A stretch of DNA of 25,844 nucleotides, taken from contig JBIKRF010000026.1 of the NCBI GenBank assembly GCA_044349305.1, positions 1 through 25,844 on the forward strand, in the 5' to 3' direction. Of this stretch, positions 14,801 to 23,827 are shown one piece after another; the first letter of the stretch is position 1; the number at the start of each line of letters is the position of its first letter. The position numbers and the translations under genes are program-made. The notes below the pieces were generated by a model, which saw nothing but the letters and a program-made list of their open reading frames with translations, did not search any database and was not told the DNA's origin. Source of the DNA: CAIZGX01 sp044349305. Lineage in GTDB: Bacteria > Bacteroidota > Bacteroidia > Flavobacteriales_D > Sanyastnellaceae.

Positions 14801-15421
14801 CTAACTGAACTTTTTAATGAGTTCAGCCACGTTACGCACCTCGAGCTTACGCATAATGTTTTGTCGGTGAGTTTTAACCGTGAATTCACTCAGGAAAAGC
14901 AATTCTGCAATTTCTTTGTTTTGTTTTCCGCTTTTAAGAAAAGTCACAATTTCCTTTTCCCGAGAAGTAAGAAGAACGTTTACTGGATTGATGTGAATGG
15001 AGTTGCTTTCGATATTAGGATCGAAGTAAGAGTTGCCACTTAAAATAGAGAGGCAAGCATCGAGCAGAACTTTTGTTCCACTGTTTTTCAACACGTATGC
15101 ATTAAAAATGGAATGCTCGAGATCTAGTTTAATTTCCCAGGGTTGATACATGCTTAGCGCAATAATTTTTAAATTGGGAACGACCGATTTTATTTGAGTC
15201 AATTCAGGAATACAAATTTCACCATTCAGATTCAAATCAGAGATAAGGAAGTCGACTTCTTTGCACGCGTTTTTACTCGCTAGAATTTCTTCTTTGCTAT
15301 GACAAACAAAGGAAATTTCAATGGGTCGCGAGAGCAGAAGAATGTTTTTCAATCCTTCAATAAACAATGGATGGTCTTCAATAAGACCGATTTTAATTTG
15401 ATTGGTTTGGTAATTCGACAT
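14801..15421 (-). CDS. NarL/LuxR-family response regulator
   Basis: This 206-residue protein has a receiver domain with acidic pocket E15/D16 (LIEDHPLF), phosphoacceptor Asp62 (LISDLNLNG), Ser90 in IALSMY and Lys112 in VLKNS. A LuxR-type helix-turn-helix follows: LTSREKEIVTFLKSGKQNKE and LLFLSEFTVKTHRQNIMRKL. It is the expected output partner of the kinase encoded immediately upstream, whose 3' end it overlaps by 29 bp. When phosphorylated, such regulators bind palindromic sites as dimers. A 16-bp palindrome upstream of the kinase gene is a candidate target, by inference. Confidence 0.93.
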   Translation of the reverse strand: MSNYQTNQIKIGLIEDHPLFIEGLKNILLLSRPIEISFVCHSKEEILASKNACKEVDFLISDLNLNGEICIPELTQIKSVVPNLKIIALSMYQPWEIKLDLEHSIFNAYVLKNSGTKVLLDACLSILSGNSYFDPNIESNSIHINPVNVLLTSREKEIVTFLKSGKQNKEIAELLFLSEFTVKTHRQNIMRKLEVRNVAELIKKFS

Positions 15422-17243
15422 AAATTTTTACTCCTTTTGTTTGCTCACTCACTATTCTAAATACGCCTTGTTTAAATTCGATTAGTTTCTTAATGCTATC
15501 TAGTCCTAACCCATATTTGACATTCATGGGGTCAAAACCAACACCGTCGTCTTCAATGAAAAGAAGAATGGTCTTAGGTTCATTTAAAATTTGAATGATG
15601 GTGTTTTTGGCTTGTGAATGTTTCAATATGTTTTGAATACATTCTTGAATAATTTGAAAGAGCACGATGTTAAGGTTTTTATCAATTTCATCGATTTCTC
15701 CGATTACATCTAATTGGAAATTACAGGTGGTTGATTTGTTTATTTGGGTCAGGAACTGAGAAACGCTCTCTTTAAGTCCAAATCTTTCGAGCATGAGTGG
15801 TGAAAGATTGTGCGAAGCATTTCTTACTTCATTAGCAATGAATGAAGACTTGGCAATAATTCGGTCGAGTGCTTCCGAAGGATTCGGATTGTTTTTAAGC
15901 GCTTCAAGTTCGTATCTCATGGCTGAAATCTCTGCTCCAATGTTGTCATGAAGATATTGACTTATGCGAGTAAGATCTTTTTCCTTGACTTCATTTAGTT
16001 TATTGGTGAAATCGAGATGCTGATGCAGCAGCTCGTTGGAAAGATCGAGTGATTTTTTTTGGAAACTGAGAAATGTTTGAGCAATAATAACGCTCATAAT
16101 TAAACAGTCGAAGGTGTATGCAATCGGCAGGAAATGCTGATAAATGAGTTTGTCGGGAAGAGTGCCATTCTCAAAGTAGTAGTTAATAAAATGGACACCC
16201 AGAAAAAGCAGCAATGAAATGCCAATCAGGAAGGCAAAAGGCGTTCTCGCAATTGCCGATTGAATGACTATGAAAATTAGAATGATAAGCAGAATTCGCT
16301 GAAAGAGGTGGGATCCCAATACCCCGTAATAATTGATTAAGTCATTTTTGAATACGTAATAAAGTGTAAGCGTTATTGCAATGTATACAACAAAAGAAAT
16401 AAGCGCAATTTTTATTGCTCGGTATGCTTTCGGAGAGTTTTCTTTTATTCGAAGCGTGTTAAGAATAAAGAGGACATAGAAAAGGAAAGCTGCGGCAAGT
16501 GCAACGGGCCTTGCAAAGTCTAAATTTCGGGGTTGCTTGAAAGTTAACATCCAATGAAGAAATCCAAAGTCTGATACAGAATAACAGAGCATTAAAAAGA
16601 GGAATACTGCATAGAGCAGATAGATGCGTTCTTTCACAAAGAAAAAAAGCACGAGTGAAATAATGAGTATGACGGCCACAATACCAAATAGCCATCCGCA
16701 AAGAATGGTTTCTTGGGTTAGTCGATTCTCTATAAAACCATGTTGAGCAAGATGAATGTTAAGAACAAGAATTTCTTTGCGCTTATCGATTGCAAGCAAT
16801 AGAAATTTACTTTTGGCGACATCGGGGTTTAAAAAAGTGAAACAAGGAGAAATAATTTCTCGTGTATTAAAAGCGAGGTGGTCTCCGGTTAGATTCGATT
16901 CTTTGATTAACTGTTTGTCTTCATTCAGCCACCATGCCTTAATGTAATTGATGTGAGGATTGGTAATAATGGCATACGGGTTCTTACTTGAAGTAATCGA
17001 ATCAATTGGAATAATTATCCAGATTTTACCTTGAAGGTTGCTGACTTTAGAAGGTAAGCTTGAAGAAAATTGTTCTTGATTTTGAATAAAATGTTCAAGT
17101 GTGAAAGAATGAGAGGTGTCTACCCAATATCGGGTATCTACTGGAAAGCTATGCTTTTCGTTACCCAAATAGTAATTAATCTCACCTTGAGCGTTTCCCA
17201 GGCGGCTAAAAAACAATAGAAAAACAATTAGGGGAAGTCTCAT
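15393..17243 (-). CDS. 7TMR-DISM sensor histidine kinase
   Basis: This 616-residue membrane kinase has a signal peptide (1-19, ending GNAQ) and an extracytoplasmic DISMED2-like sensor at about 25-170. Seven membrane helices lie at about 181-203, 207-228, 246-264, 279-298, 316-330, 335-357 and 371-394. A coiled linker follows, then a HisKA_3 domain with phospho-His432 in SQYLHDNIGAE and an HATPase domain: N-box QECIQNILKHSQAKN, DDGVGFD (565-571), GLGLDSI (578-584). The DISM layout is linked in other bacteria to carbohydrate or ligand sensing, but the ligand here is unknown. It is co-transcribed with the response regulator and divergent from the CotH gene. Confidence 0.93.
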   Translation of the reverse strand: MRLPLIVFLLFFSRLGNAQGEINYYLGNEKHSFPVDTRYWVDTSHSFTLEHFIQNQEQFSSSLPSKVSNLQGKIWIIIPIDSITSSKNPYAIITNPHINYIKAWWLNEDKQLIKESNLTGDHLAFNTREIISPCFTFLNPDVAKSKFLLLAIDKRKEILVLNIHLAQHGFIENRLTQETILCGWLFGIVAVILIISLVLFFFVKERIYLLYAVFLFLMLCYSVSDFGFLHWMLTFKQPRNLDFARPVALAAAFLFYVLFILNTLRIKENSPKAYRAIKIALISFVVYIAITLTLYYVFKNDLINYYGVLGSHLFQRILLIILIFIVIQSAIARTPFAFLIGISLLLFLGVHFINYYFENGTLPDKLIYQHFLPIAYTFDCLIMSVIIAQTFLSFQKKSLDLSNELLHQHLDFTNKLNEVKEKDLTRISQYLHDNIGAEISAMRYELEALKNNPNPSEALDRIIAKSSFIANEVRNASHNLSPLMLERFGLKESVSQFLTQINKSTTCNFQLDVIGEIDEIDKNLNIVLFQIIQECIQNILKHSQAKNTIIQILNEPKTILLFIEDDGVGFDPMNVKYGLGLDSIKKLIEFKQGVFRIVSEQTKGVKIYVELPNQSN

Positions 17244-17259
17244 TTAATTTCGAGTAAGT

Positions 17260-17291
17260 CGAATATACATCAATCCAACAATCAAGTGCAA
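17260..17291 (-). promoter_or_regulatory. Candidate promoter of the histidine kinase operon
   Basis: On the minus strand, TTG (17289-17291), 21 bases, then TATATTCG (17260-17267), one base from the TAnnTTTG consensus, 16 bases before the kinase ATG. Confidence 0.45.
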
Positions 17292-17315
17292 TAAGAATAT
17301 TGGTTTAAGAGAATA

Positions 17316-17331
17316 TACTCCAATTGGAGTA
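17316..17331. promoter_or_regulatory. Perfect 16-bp palindrome, candidate operator
   Basis: TACTCCAATTGGAGTA is fully self-complementary and lies in the 203-bp divergent intergenic region, 24 bases upstream of the kinase -33 element and 85 bases upstream of the CotH -7 box. The position suits an activator or autoregulatory site for the LuxR-type regulator; binding is inferred, not shown. Confidence 0.5.
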
Positions 17332-17416
17332 GTCTGCTTGATTGTTAAAGGTGTCAAAGCGTGTCGAGTAGGTCCTGTTTTGCCGAATGTTAAACCAATG
17401 TTATATCTTCTCGTGG

Positions 17417-17424
17417 TATTTTTG
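17417..17424 (+). promoter_or_regulatory. Candidate -7 box of the CotH-domain gene
   Basis: TATTTTTG fully matches TAnnTTTG and lies 22 bases before the chosen ATG. No good -33 TTG is found at normal spacing, which would fit a promoter needing an activator. Confidence 0.5.
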
Positions 17425-17446
17425 CTTCCCTTTTATTGTTAGAATT

Positions 17447-20400
17447 ATGAAAAAAATATTTACTCTCTTTTCATTTGTTGTTTTTACACATGCAATTTTT
17501 GCTCAAGTCGATCTGAGCGAGTTGTCTCAAACGAATATGTCAATTCTTTCCGATGAGAATGGTGATTTCAGTGATTGGTTGGAAATTCGAAACAACGGTG
17601 CGACTTCAGTTAATATTGAAGGATATGGAATCACCAATAATCCGCTCGAGCCATTCAAATGGATAATGCCTGCATATGATTTAGCTCCTGGCGAGCATAA
17701 ATTAATTTGGGCCAGCGGGAAGAATAGAATTCCTGTTGTTGATCATTTTGAAACTGTCATTGCTGCGAACGATGTGTGGAGTTACATTGTTCCGACATCG
17801 GAACCAAATGCTTCATGGAGAAGTCCGGGAGCTACTGGATTAGTAGGCTGGACTACTGCAATTGGTGGAATTGGATCGGGAGATAATGATGATGGAACAA
17901 CTATTCCAACTGCAACCAGCGTTTTTTTGCGCAAGTCCTTCAACATAAATGATGTTTCTACTATACATGATTTGATGTTGTACATGGATTTTGATGATGG
18001 TTTTGTTGCCTACATCAATGGTGTGGAGATAGCACGTGTTAATCTGGGCGCACCGGGTGTAATTACTCCATACAACTCTTTGGCTTCCGCAAATCATGAA
18101 GCGAATGGTTATCAAGGAATGGCCATTGACATGTATTCCATCAATCTCCTGGCACTGCCAAATTTGTTGGTGAATGGAGAGAACGTTCTGGCCATACAAG
18201 TACATAATGTTGCAACCAATTCTTCCGACTTGACAAGTAATGCATACTTAGCTGCTGGCGTTACCACATCTTCGATGCAATTTGCTCCTGCATTGGCTTG
18301 GATGAATTTAACTGCACCCATTGCATGGCATACGAATTTTGAAATGTCAACGGGTGATCAAATCATGTTGTCACTGCCTTCAGGATTACCTGCCGATTTG
18401 GTTACTGTTCCTCAAATGAATGTTGATTACAGTTATAATCACAGTGGTTTGTCTTGGTGCTTCAGCACAGAGCCAACTCCTACAGCAATCAATTCAGCGG
18501 TTTGTTATTCCTCATTTTTATCTAAGCCAGTCATTGATATTCCTGCTGGTATATACGGAACGGGACAAACTGTTTCCATTTCAACAACAAGTGTAAATGC
18601 CGTTATTCGATATACACTAGACGGTAGCATTCCTGTGGATACATCAATGATTTATTCGGCACCTTTGAATGTTCCTGTAACCACTGTTGTTTCGGCGCGT
18701 TCATTCTCTTTAGATAATACGGTGTTGCCTAGTCCAACAGAGAAAAACACCTATGTGATTAATGAGGCATATGTCGGATTGCCTGTTATTTCACTTTCTA
18801 CAGACAACGCAAATTTGTACGATTACAACACTGGGATTTATGTTTTAGGTCCTCCCGATTACAACACGAATTATCCTTATTTCGGTTCGAACATTTGGGA
18901 AGATTGGGAGCGTTTTTCATACATGGAGTATATCGCAACAGACAGTACACAAAAGTTTGAAGGTTGCATAGGATTGAAGATACACGGAGGATGGTCACGT
19001 GCACAAGCACAAAAAAGTTTCCGTGTGAAGTGTCGCGATGAATATGGGTTTAAGAATATTCAGTATCCATTAATTCCAGACAAGCCACATGTTACAGAAT
19101 ACAAAAACTTCAACTTGCGAAACGGAGGAAACGATTATGACGGATCTCGAATGCGCGATGCCTTTATGCAACGACTAACGAAGGGAACGAACAACGATTA
19201 CATGGGGTATACGCCCGTTATTGTATTCTTGAACGGTGAATATTTCGGTGAGTATGAATTGCGTGAAGTGTTGAATAAGCATTATGTGGAAAGCAATCAC
19301 GGGTTCAACTCAGATAGCGTAACTGTAATTACGGAAAACTATCTCGATGGCTTGGATCCAAATGACGGAACCTTAGATAATTTCTGGCCTATGTACAACG
19401 CCATTGCGAATGGCGATCCTGCAAGTCCAACCTTTTTGGAAACAGCAGGTAGTTACTTAGATTTAGAGAATTTCGCCGACTACATTGCTGCAGAAACTTA
19501 TTATGGTAACGGAGACTGGAGTAACGGAAATCCGAATAACATTAAGTTCTGGAATTTTCCAGGTGAAAAGTGGAGAATGATGTTGATGGATTTAGATTTC
19601 GGATACGGTCTTTATGGGCCAACTCCAAATGATAATTTCATTGTTCAGGCGATCAATAATCCTGGTATTCACCTCGATGCCATTTGCAGCAAATTGTTGC
19701 AAAATGTCGAGTACAGAAATTATTTCATTGATCGCTATGCCGATTTAATCAATACGATTTGGCAACAAAACAAAGTGACTGCAATGGGTAATTCAATGAT
19801 CAACCAAGTTGCTCCTTGGATTCCTCGTCACCATACACGTTGGAGCGGTAACATGAACAACTTCAACAACACGATGACTAATATGTTGAACTGGAACAAC
19901 AGTCGAATTGGTGGTGCGAGGAACGTTATTCAGAGCCAGTTTGGCTTGACAGGACAAGTGACCTATACATTGGATGTTCAACCTGCTGGAGCAGGAAGAA
20001 TTCACATTTCTACCATTGAACCAAGCGAATTGGAATACCCGTGGTCGGGTGTTTATTTCAAAGGAGTACCGGTTCGTATTACTGCTGTTCCTAATCCAGG
20101 TTACACCTTCGATCACTGGTCACCTAATTCAATTTTCAATTCAGATAATTTGAATCAAGTGTTAGATATAACTCCTGATGGAAACGCAGCTTTCACAGCG
20201 TGGTTTGAAGGTTCTCCGGTAGTTAACGCTTTGGAAGTAACCGAGCTTATGGTTGATTCCGAGAATTCAATCAATGGCGGAGATTGGTTAGAGATTCACA
20301 ACTTGTTGAATACGCCTCTTGATTTGAGTTCATACGCAGTGCGCGATAGTAACTTTTTGAATGTATTTAACATTCCACTTTCTACAGTAATTCCTGCGAA

Positions 20401-21436
20401 TGGTTATTTGGTTATTGCTCAGGACACTGCTGTTTTCCATTCACAATACCCAGCAGTAACCAATGTGATTGGTAATCTTGGTTTCTCTCTGAATAATAAC
20501 GGTGAATTAATTCAAATTGTAAATCACAATGGAAACGTTGTCGATGAAATCGTTTATTCGACCACATATCCATGGCCGCTTGGCACAGATGGAAATGGAA
20601 GATCGCTCGAGTTTGAAGGAAACGGAATGAATCCAAGTGACCCGAACTCTTGGTTTGCTGGATGCGTTGCCGGTTCTCCCGGAGAAGCTTATTTCCCATG
20701 TGATTCTGCGGTTGTTATTTCAGAAATAAATTACAAGTCATTTGCTGGTGCAGATGCTGGAGATTGGTTTGAAGTGCATTCAACTCTCGATACCGATTTA
20801 GATATCAGTAACTGGAAGGTTTCAGATGGCGGGTTGACAGGCGGATATACATTCCCACAAGGAACAACGCTTACTGCTCACGGATACATCGTTGTTGCGG
20901 AAGACGCGAACTTATTCAATGCGATTCATCCGAATATAACGTCCATTCAAGCTCCGATGGGATTTGTTTTGGGTGGAACTGACGATATATTAATTTTCAA
21001 TGAAAGTCAAGTGTTAAAGTTTGCTGTGAGCTATCGCAATTCGGCACCTTGGACTTCTGAACCAAATGGCTTCGGTAAGACGTTGGAGTTGTTAAGCACG
21101 ACAGATTTAATGAACGAAGCGAACTGGTTTGCTGGTTGCCCGAACGGCTCGCCAAGCACAGCTTATGACCCAACATGTGGGGTAGGAGTCGAAGAAGAAG
21201 GAGATGTGTTGTTCTCGGTTTATCCGAATCCAGCGAATACCTTGTTAAATGTTAAATGTTCTACACAAGCGATTGTAAGTGTGTTCGATGTAACAGGGAA
21301 ATTGATTGAAAGCAAGAACTTGAAAGAAGGATATTCTTCAGTCGATGTTTCGAACTTGAACAATGGAATGTATTACGTTCGTGTAATGACTTCAGCCGGA
21401 ATTTCGAATGTGCAAGCCGTTATGGTTCAGCACTAA
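17447..21436 (+). CDS. Large secreted CotH-kinase / lamin-tail protein with T9SS type A sorting domain
   Basis: This 1329-residue protein has a signal peptide (1-20, ending IFAQ). In order: a lamin-tail domain (about 22-120, WLEIRNNGAT), a jelly-roll-like region (about 130-265), a chitobiase C-terminal-like Ig domain (about 360-440, IRYTLDGSIP), and a CotH kinase domain (about 445-770: GLKIHGGWSR, NLRNGGNDYD, VFLNGEYFGEYELRE, MDLDFGYGL). Then come an InlB/bacterial-repeat unit (about 840-922), two more lamin-tail domains (about 928-1060 and 1085-1215), and a type A sorting domain (1255-1329, SVYPNPANTLLNVK, NGMYYVRVMT). CotH domains are atypical protein kinases in spore formers; in these secreted proteins the activity is unproven. 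The start at 17447 matches the signal peptide; the frame is open back to 17387. It ends one base before the convergent TPR gene. Confidence 0.9.
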   Translation: MKKIFTLFSFVVFTHAIFAQVDLSELSQTNMSILSDENGDFSDWLEIRNNGATSVNIEGYGITNNPLEPFKWIMPAYDLAPGEHKLIWASGKNRIPVVDHFETVIAANDVWSYIVPTSEPNASWRSPGATGLVGWTTAIGGIGSGDNDDGTTIPTATSVFLRKSFNINDVSTIHDLMLYMDFDDGFVAYINGVEIARVNLGAPGVITPYNSLASANHEANGYQGMAIDMYSINLLALPNLLVNGENVLAIQVHNVATNSSDLTSNAYLAAGVTTSSMQFAPALAWMNLTAPIAWHTNFEMSTGDQIMLSLPSGLPADLVTVPQMNVDYSYNHSGLSWCFSTEPTPTAINSAVCYSSFLSKPVIDIPAGIYGTGQTVSISTTSVNAVIRYTLDGSIPVDTSMIYSAPLNVPVTTVVSARSFSLDNTVLPSPTEKNTYVINEAYVGLPVISLSTDNANLYDYNTGIYVLGPPDYNTNYPYFGSNIWEDWERFSYMEYIATDSTQKFEGCIGLKIHGGWSRAQAQKSFRVKCRDEYGFKNIQYPLIPDKPHVTEYKNFNLRNGGNDYDGSRMRDAFMQRLTKGTNNDYMGYTPVIVFLNGEYFGEYELREVLNKHYVESNHGFNSDSVTVITENYLDGLDPNDGTLDNFWPMYNAIANGDPASPTFLETAGSYLDLENFADYIAAETYYGNGDWSNGNPNNIKFWNFPGEKWRMMLMDLDFGYGLYGPTPNDNFIVQAINNPGIHLDAICSKLLQNVEYRNYFIDRYADLINTIWQQNKVTAMGNSMINQVAPWIPRHHTRWSGNMNNFNNTMTNMLNWNNSRIGGARNVIQSQFGLTGQVTYTLDVQPAGAGRIHISTIEPSELEYPWSGVYFKGVPVRITAVPNPGYTFDHWSPNSIFNSDNLNQVLDITPDGNAAFTAWFEGSPVVNALEVTELMVDSENSINGGDWLEIHNLLNTPLDLSSYAVRDSNFLNVFNIPLSTVIPANGYLVIAQDTAVFHSQYPAVTNVIGNLGFSLNNNGELIQIVNHNGNVVDEIVYSTTYPWPLGTDGNGRSLEFEGNGMNPSDPNSWFAGCVAGSPGEAYFPCDSAVVISEINYKSFAGADAGDWFEVHSTLDTDLDISNWKVSDGGLTGGYTFPQGTTLTAHGYIVVAEDANLFNAIHPNITSIQAPMGFVLGGTDDILIFNESQVLKFAVSYRNSAPWTSEPNGFGKTLELLSTTDLMNEANWFAGCPNGSPSTAYDPTCGVGVEEEGDVLFSVYPNPANTLLNVKCSTQAIVSVFDVTGKLIESKNLKEGYSSVDVSNLNNGMYYVRVMTSAGISNVQAVMVQH

Positions 21437-23242
21437 TTATTGAACTTCGCCTTTTAAAGCGCGATAACGTTTACGAGCGTCTATGACGAACAAACTTCCC
21501 GGGAAGTCGTTCAGTAGGCGCTCGTATTGCGTTTGGGCCTTTGCTAAATCTTTGAAGTGCTTTTCTTCAATTTCTGCTAAAGCGAAAAGCGCATCGTCTG
21601 CGTAAATACCATCGAAGTGAATATTCACCAATTCGGTATACAATAGAACCGCTTTTTCGAATTCTCCCTGTCTTCTATAAATATTAGCTTTCGTGAAAAG
21701 AATTTCATCGGTAAGTGAATGTCCAGGAAATGCTGTTGTAATGCTGTCTAACGTTTGAAAAGAAAGTGCAAACTGATTTTGATAAGCAAGTAATTCTGCG
21801 CGTGCGTATTGCATCATGGGCAGTGGAATGGTGTCCATGTTGAAGTTGTCTGTAATAAGTAGTGAGAGTTGCAATGCATTATTGGAAATCAATTTTGAAG
21901 TCGATGCTTTCAAAACATCGAGTTGTCCTTGCGCCCATTCAAAGTCGCCGGTGTAGAATGAAATTTTAGCGTTACGAAATTTCGCTTCATGACCGAGCAC
22001 ATCGTCTTTAAAGTCCAATTCAATTTGTGAAAAGAGGAGGGAAGCTTCCCAGATTTTATTTTGAAATAAAAGAACATCGCCCAATTCCAGTTTGATTTCT
22101 GCAAGGGTCTTGGCATTTACCCCTCCTAATGCTAATGCCTCTTTCAATAAGGCTTCCGCATCTTTTGAGTTGTTCAAATAGAATGTTTTCAAGTGCGCCC
22201 AGTCTTTTTTCAAAATGGCTAGCTCATTCGCTTGAACAATGTCTTTTTGAATGGCAGCGTATTCGGCATCCAATGCATTGAATTCTTCAGCGGTTGTGAA
22301 ATCATTTTGCTTCAAAAGAAGACTTAAAGTTTGAAGTTTTTTCACGTTTGCTTGTTGGAAGAAAACCGATGATTTTCCTTTAGCGATAACGGCGTCGTAG
22401 CATTTTTTCGCGACGCTATATTCCTCGTTGTTCGTAGCTTGAACGGCTAGATTCATTAGACGATTTCCATTTTCATTGTTGCGTTTGTCCAATGCATTCA
22501 GTTGAATAAACGCTCCGTTGAAGTCGCGACGTTGCATAAGAAACCAGGCTAAAAATTCAGAGTAAATGGTAATCGTAGGCTCAACTTGAATGCGCTTGAG
22601 CACAAGTGTTTTCAATTCATTGCATCGCACGTCGTCATCTTGAAAATCGACCAGTTGCATGAGCGAAGTTTCCACTTGTCCGAGGTAGGAGGGATCTTCT
22701 TTAATAATGTCCATGTAGGCCTCACTCATGCCTTGGAAATTTCCTAGCGATCCTTGAACACCTGCAATTTCAAACGAATAGGTGTAACCATCTTTTCCTT
22801 CTGTCTTTCCCTTTTCATAGGTTTTTAATGCCCATGCATACAAATTCACCTCTAAAAATTTTTGTCCCAGTTCAAGAATGGGCATGCGGTAAGGTGCGGT
22901 TTTATCTAAAGCCGTTTGGTATTCTTCGGCTGCGTTTTTATCGTGTTTGAAATGAGAATACAGGTTCCCTAAATCAACATGAAGTGTCATATCTTTGGTT
23001 AGCTTGAGTCTACGCTTAATCAGGGATTCTGCATCTTTTTCAAGGTTCAGTTGAATGAGGGTTGATTTGTAATTCTCGAATATTTCGTTTTCAAAACCCT
23101 CTTTTGAAAGTTTCTCGTAATACATTTTCGCTTCCGAAAATTGACCGTTGTGAAAGTACTGCTCAGCAATTTCAAAATCGCGCTGACCGAATGAACATTC
23201 GGTCGCAAGTATCAGAAGTGCTACGAGCCAGAGCTTTTTCAT
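21437..23242 (-). CDS. Exported tetratricopeptide-repeat protein
   Basis: This 601-residue protein has a signal peptide (MKKLWLVALLILATECSFGQ) and many helical TPR-type units, clearest at the start (DFEIAEQYFHNGQFSEAKMY) and end (NIYRRQGEFEKAVLLYTELV, then ALFALAEIEEKHFKDLAKAQ). The C-terminal part resembles BamD/YbgF-like TPR proteins of the cell envelope. It probably acts as a periplasmic or outer-membrane scaffold; the partner is unknown. It lies three bases after the lipoprotein gene in the serS operon, and its stop abuts the convergent CotH gene. A CCGAA-N6-TTCGG inverted repeat falls in the signal-peptide codons. A Cys at 16 could be a lipidation site, but the context is weak. Confidence 0.8.
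   Translation of the reverse strand: MKKLWLVALLILATECSFGQRDFEIAEQYFHNGQFSEAKMYYEKLSKEGFENEIFENYKSTLIQLNLEKDAESLIKRRLKLTKDMTLHVDLGNLYSHFKHDKNAAEEYQTALDKTAPYRMPILELGQKFLEVNLYAWALKTYEKGKTEGKDGYTYSFEIAGVQGSLGNFQGMSEAYMDIIKEDPSYLGQVETSLMQLVDFQDDDVRCNELKTLVLKRIQVEPTITIYSEFLAWFLMQRRDFNGAFIQLNALDKRNNENGNRLMNLAVQATNNEEYSVAKKCYDAVIAKGKSSVFFQQANVKKLQTLSLLLKQNDFTTAEEFNALDAEYAAIQKDIVQANELAILKKDWAHLKTFYLNNSKDAEALLKEALALGGVNAKTLAEIKLELGDVLLFQNKIWEASLLFSQIELDFKDDVLGHEAKFRNAKISFYTGDFEWAQGQLDVLKASTSKLISNNALQLSLLITDNFNMDTIPLPMMQYARAELLAYQNQFALSFQTLDSITTAFPGHSLTDEILFTKANIYRRQGEFEKAVLLYTELVNIHFDGIYADDALFALAEIEEKHFKDLAKAQTQYERLLNDFPGSLFVIDARKRYRALKGEVQ
23185..23204. repeat. Inverted repeat with CCGAA-N6-TTCGG core (copy 3)
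   Basis: GACCGAATG and CATTCGGTC form a 9-bp perfect stem around AA, within the signal-peptide codons of the TPR gene about 40 bases from its start. The half-sites and spacing equal those at 4258 and 6070. Confidence 0.5.
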
Positions 23243-23245
23243 AGT

Positions 23246-23824
23246 TTATTTGGAAGAAGACGCAATACTGTCGCACCAGAATTTCGCCTGGTTATAATGA
23301 CGAGCGAATCGATTGTTTATTGAATCTGATTTTTGAACAACGAATGCAATTTCCTTCACCAGTGCGGCATTGATGGTCTTTTCTTGTTGAATTTGTTTCT
23401 TCAAGTATTCATCGTTGATTTCATTTCCAACCGCGTCGTGCGTTGCGTTCTCTCCGAGCGCTTTTTTAAGGGTAGAAAGTTGTTCTCTCGAGACAGTAAG
23501 ACCATTCGTAATGTTTTCGCGGCGTTTCCCGAATTCGGGAATGAGCTTACGGATGCTTCGGTATTCAACCAATTCAAATGCAATACTTTTTTTCATATCA
23601 CCTTTGTAGTTTGCTTGAATGAAGTCGAGGTGCTTATTCACCGTATCTACTTTCGCCTGAAGCTCATCGAGATTAAGCTTTTCATAAGGTACTGCAACGT
23701 TTTCTAGTGCATTCGATATGGAATCGATCTGCTTCACATATTCTGTTCGATCAGGTGGTGTGCACGAATGCATCGAAAGCATAAGTGCAGAGGCCAAGAG
23801 GAAGTAAAGTATGCGCATGGTCAT
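23246..23824 (-). CDS. Putative coiled-coil lipoprotein, function unknown
   Basis: This 192-residue protein starts with a hydrophobic leader and a probable lipobox cysteine (LMLSMHSC, Cys at about 21), followed by a Thr/Pro stretch. The rest is charged and helical with heptad-like stretches (EKLNLDELQAKVDTVNKHLD, ISNALENV), suggesting a coiled coil anchored to the outer or inner membrane. I do not recognise the family. It lies between serS and the TPR gene with three-base gaps on both sides, so it is very likely in the same operon. The ATG two codons downstream (23818) is an alternative start. Confidence 0.75.
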   Translation of the reverse strand: MTMRILYFLLASALMLSMHSCTPPDRTEYVKQIDSISNALENVAVPYEKLNLDELQAKVDTVNKHLDFIQANYKGDMKKSIAFELVEYRSIRKLIPEFGKRRENITNGLTVSREQLSTLKKALGENATHDAVGNEINDEYLKKQIQQEKTINAALVKEIAFVVQKSDSINNRFARHYNQAKFWCDSIASSSK

Positions 23825-23827
23825 GTG

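Noticed and set aside
23527..23540. Palindrome TCCCGAATTCGGGA as a fourth CCGAA/TTCGG site
   Set aside because: The half-sites are adjacent rather than six bases apart, so it does not share the spacing of the other three.
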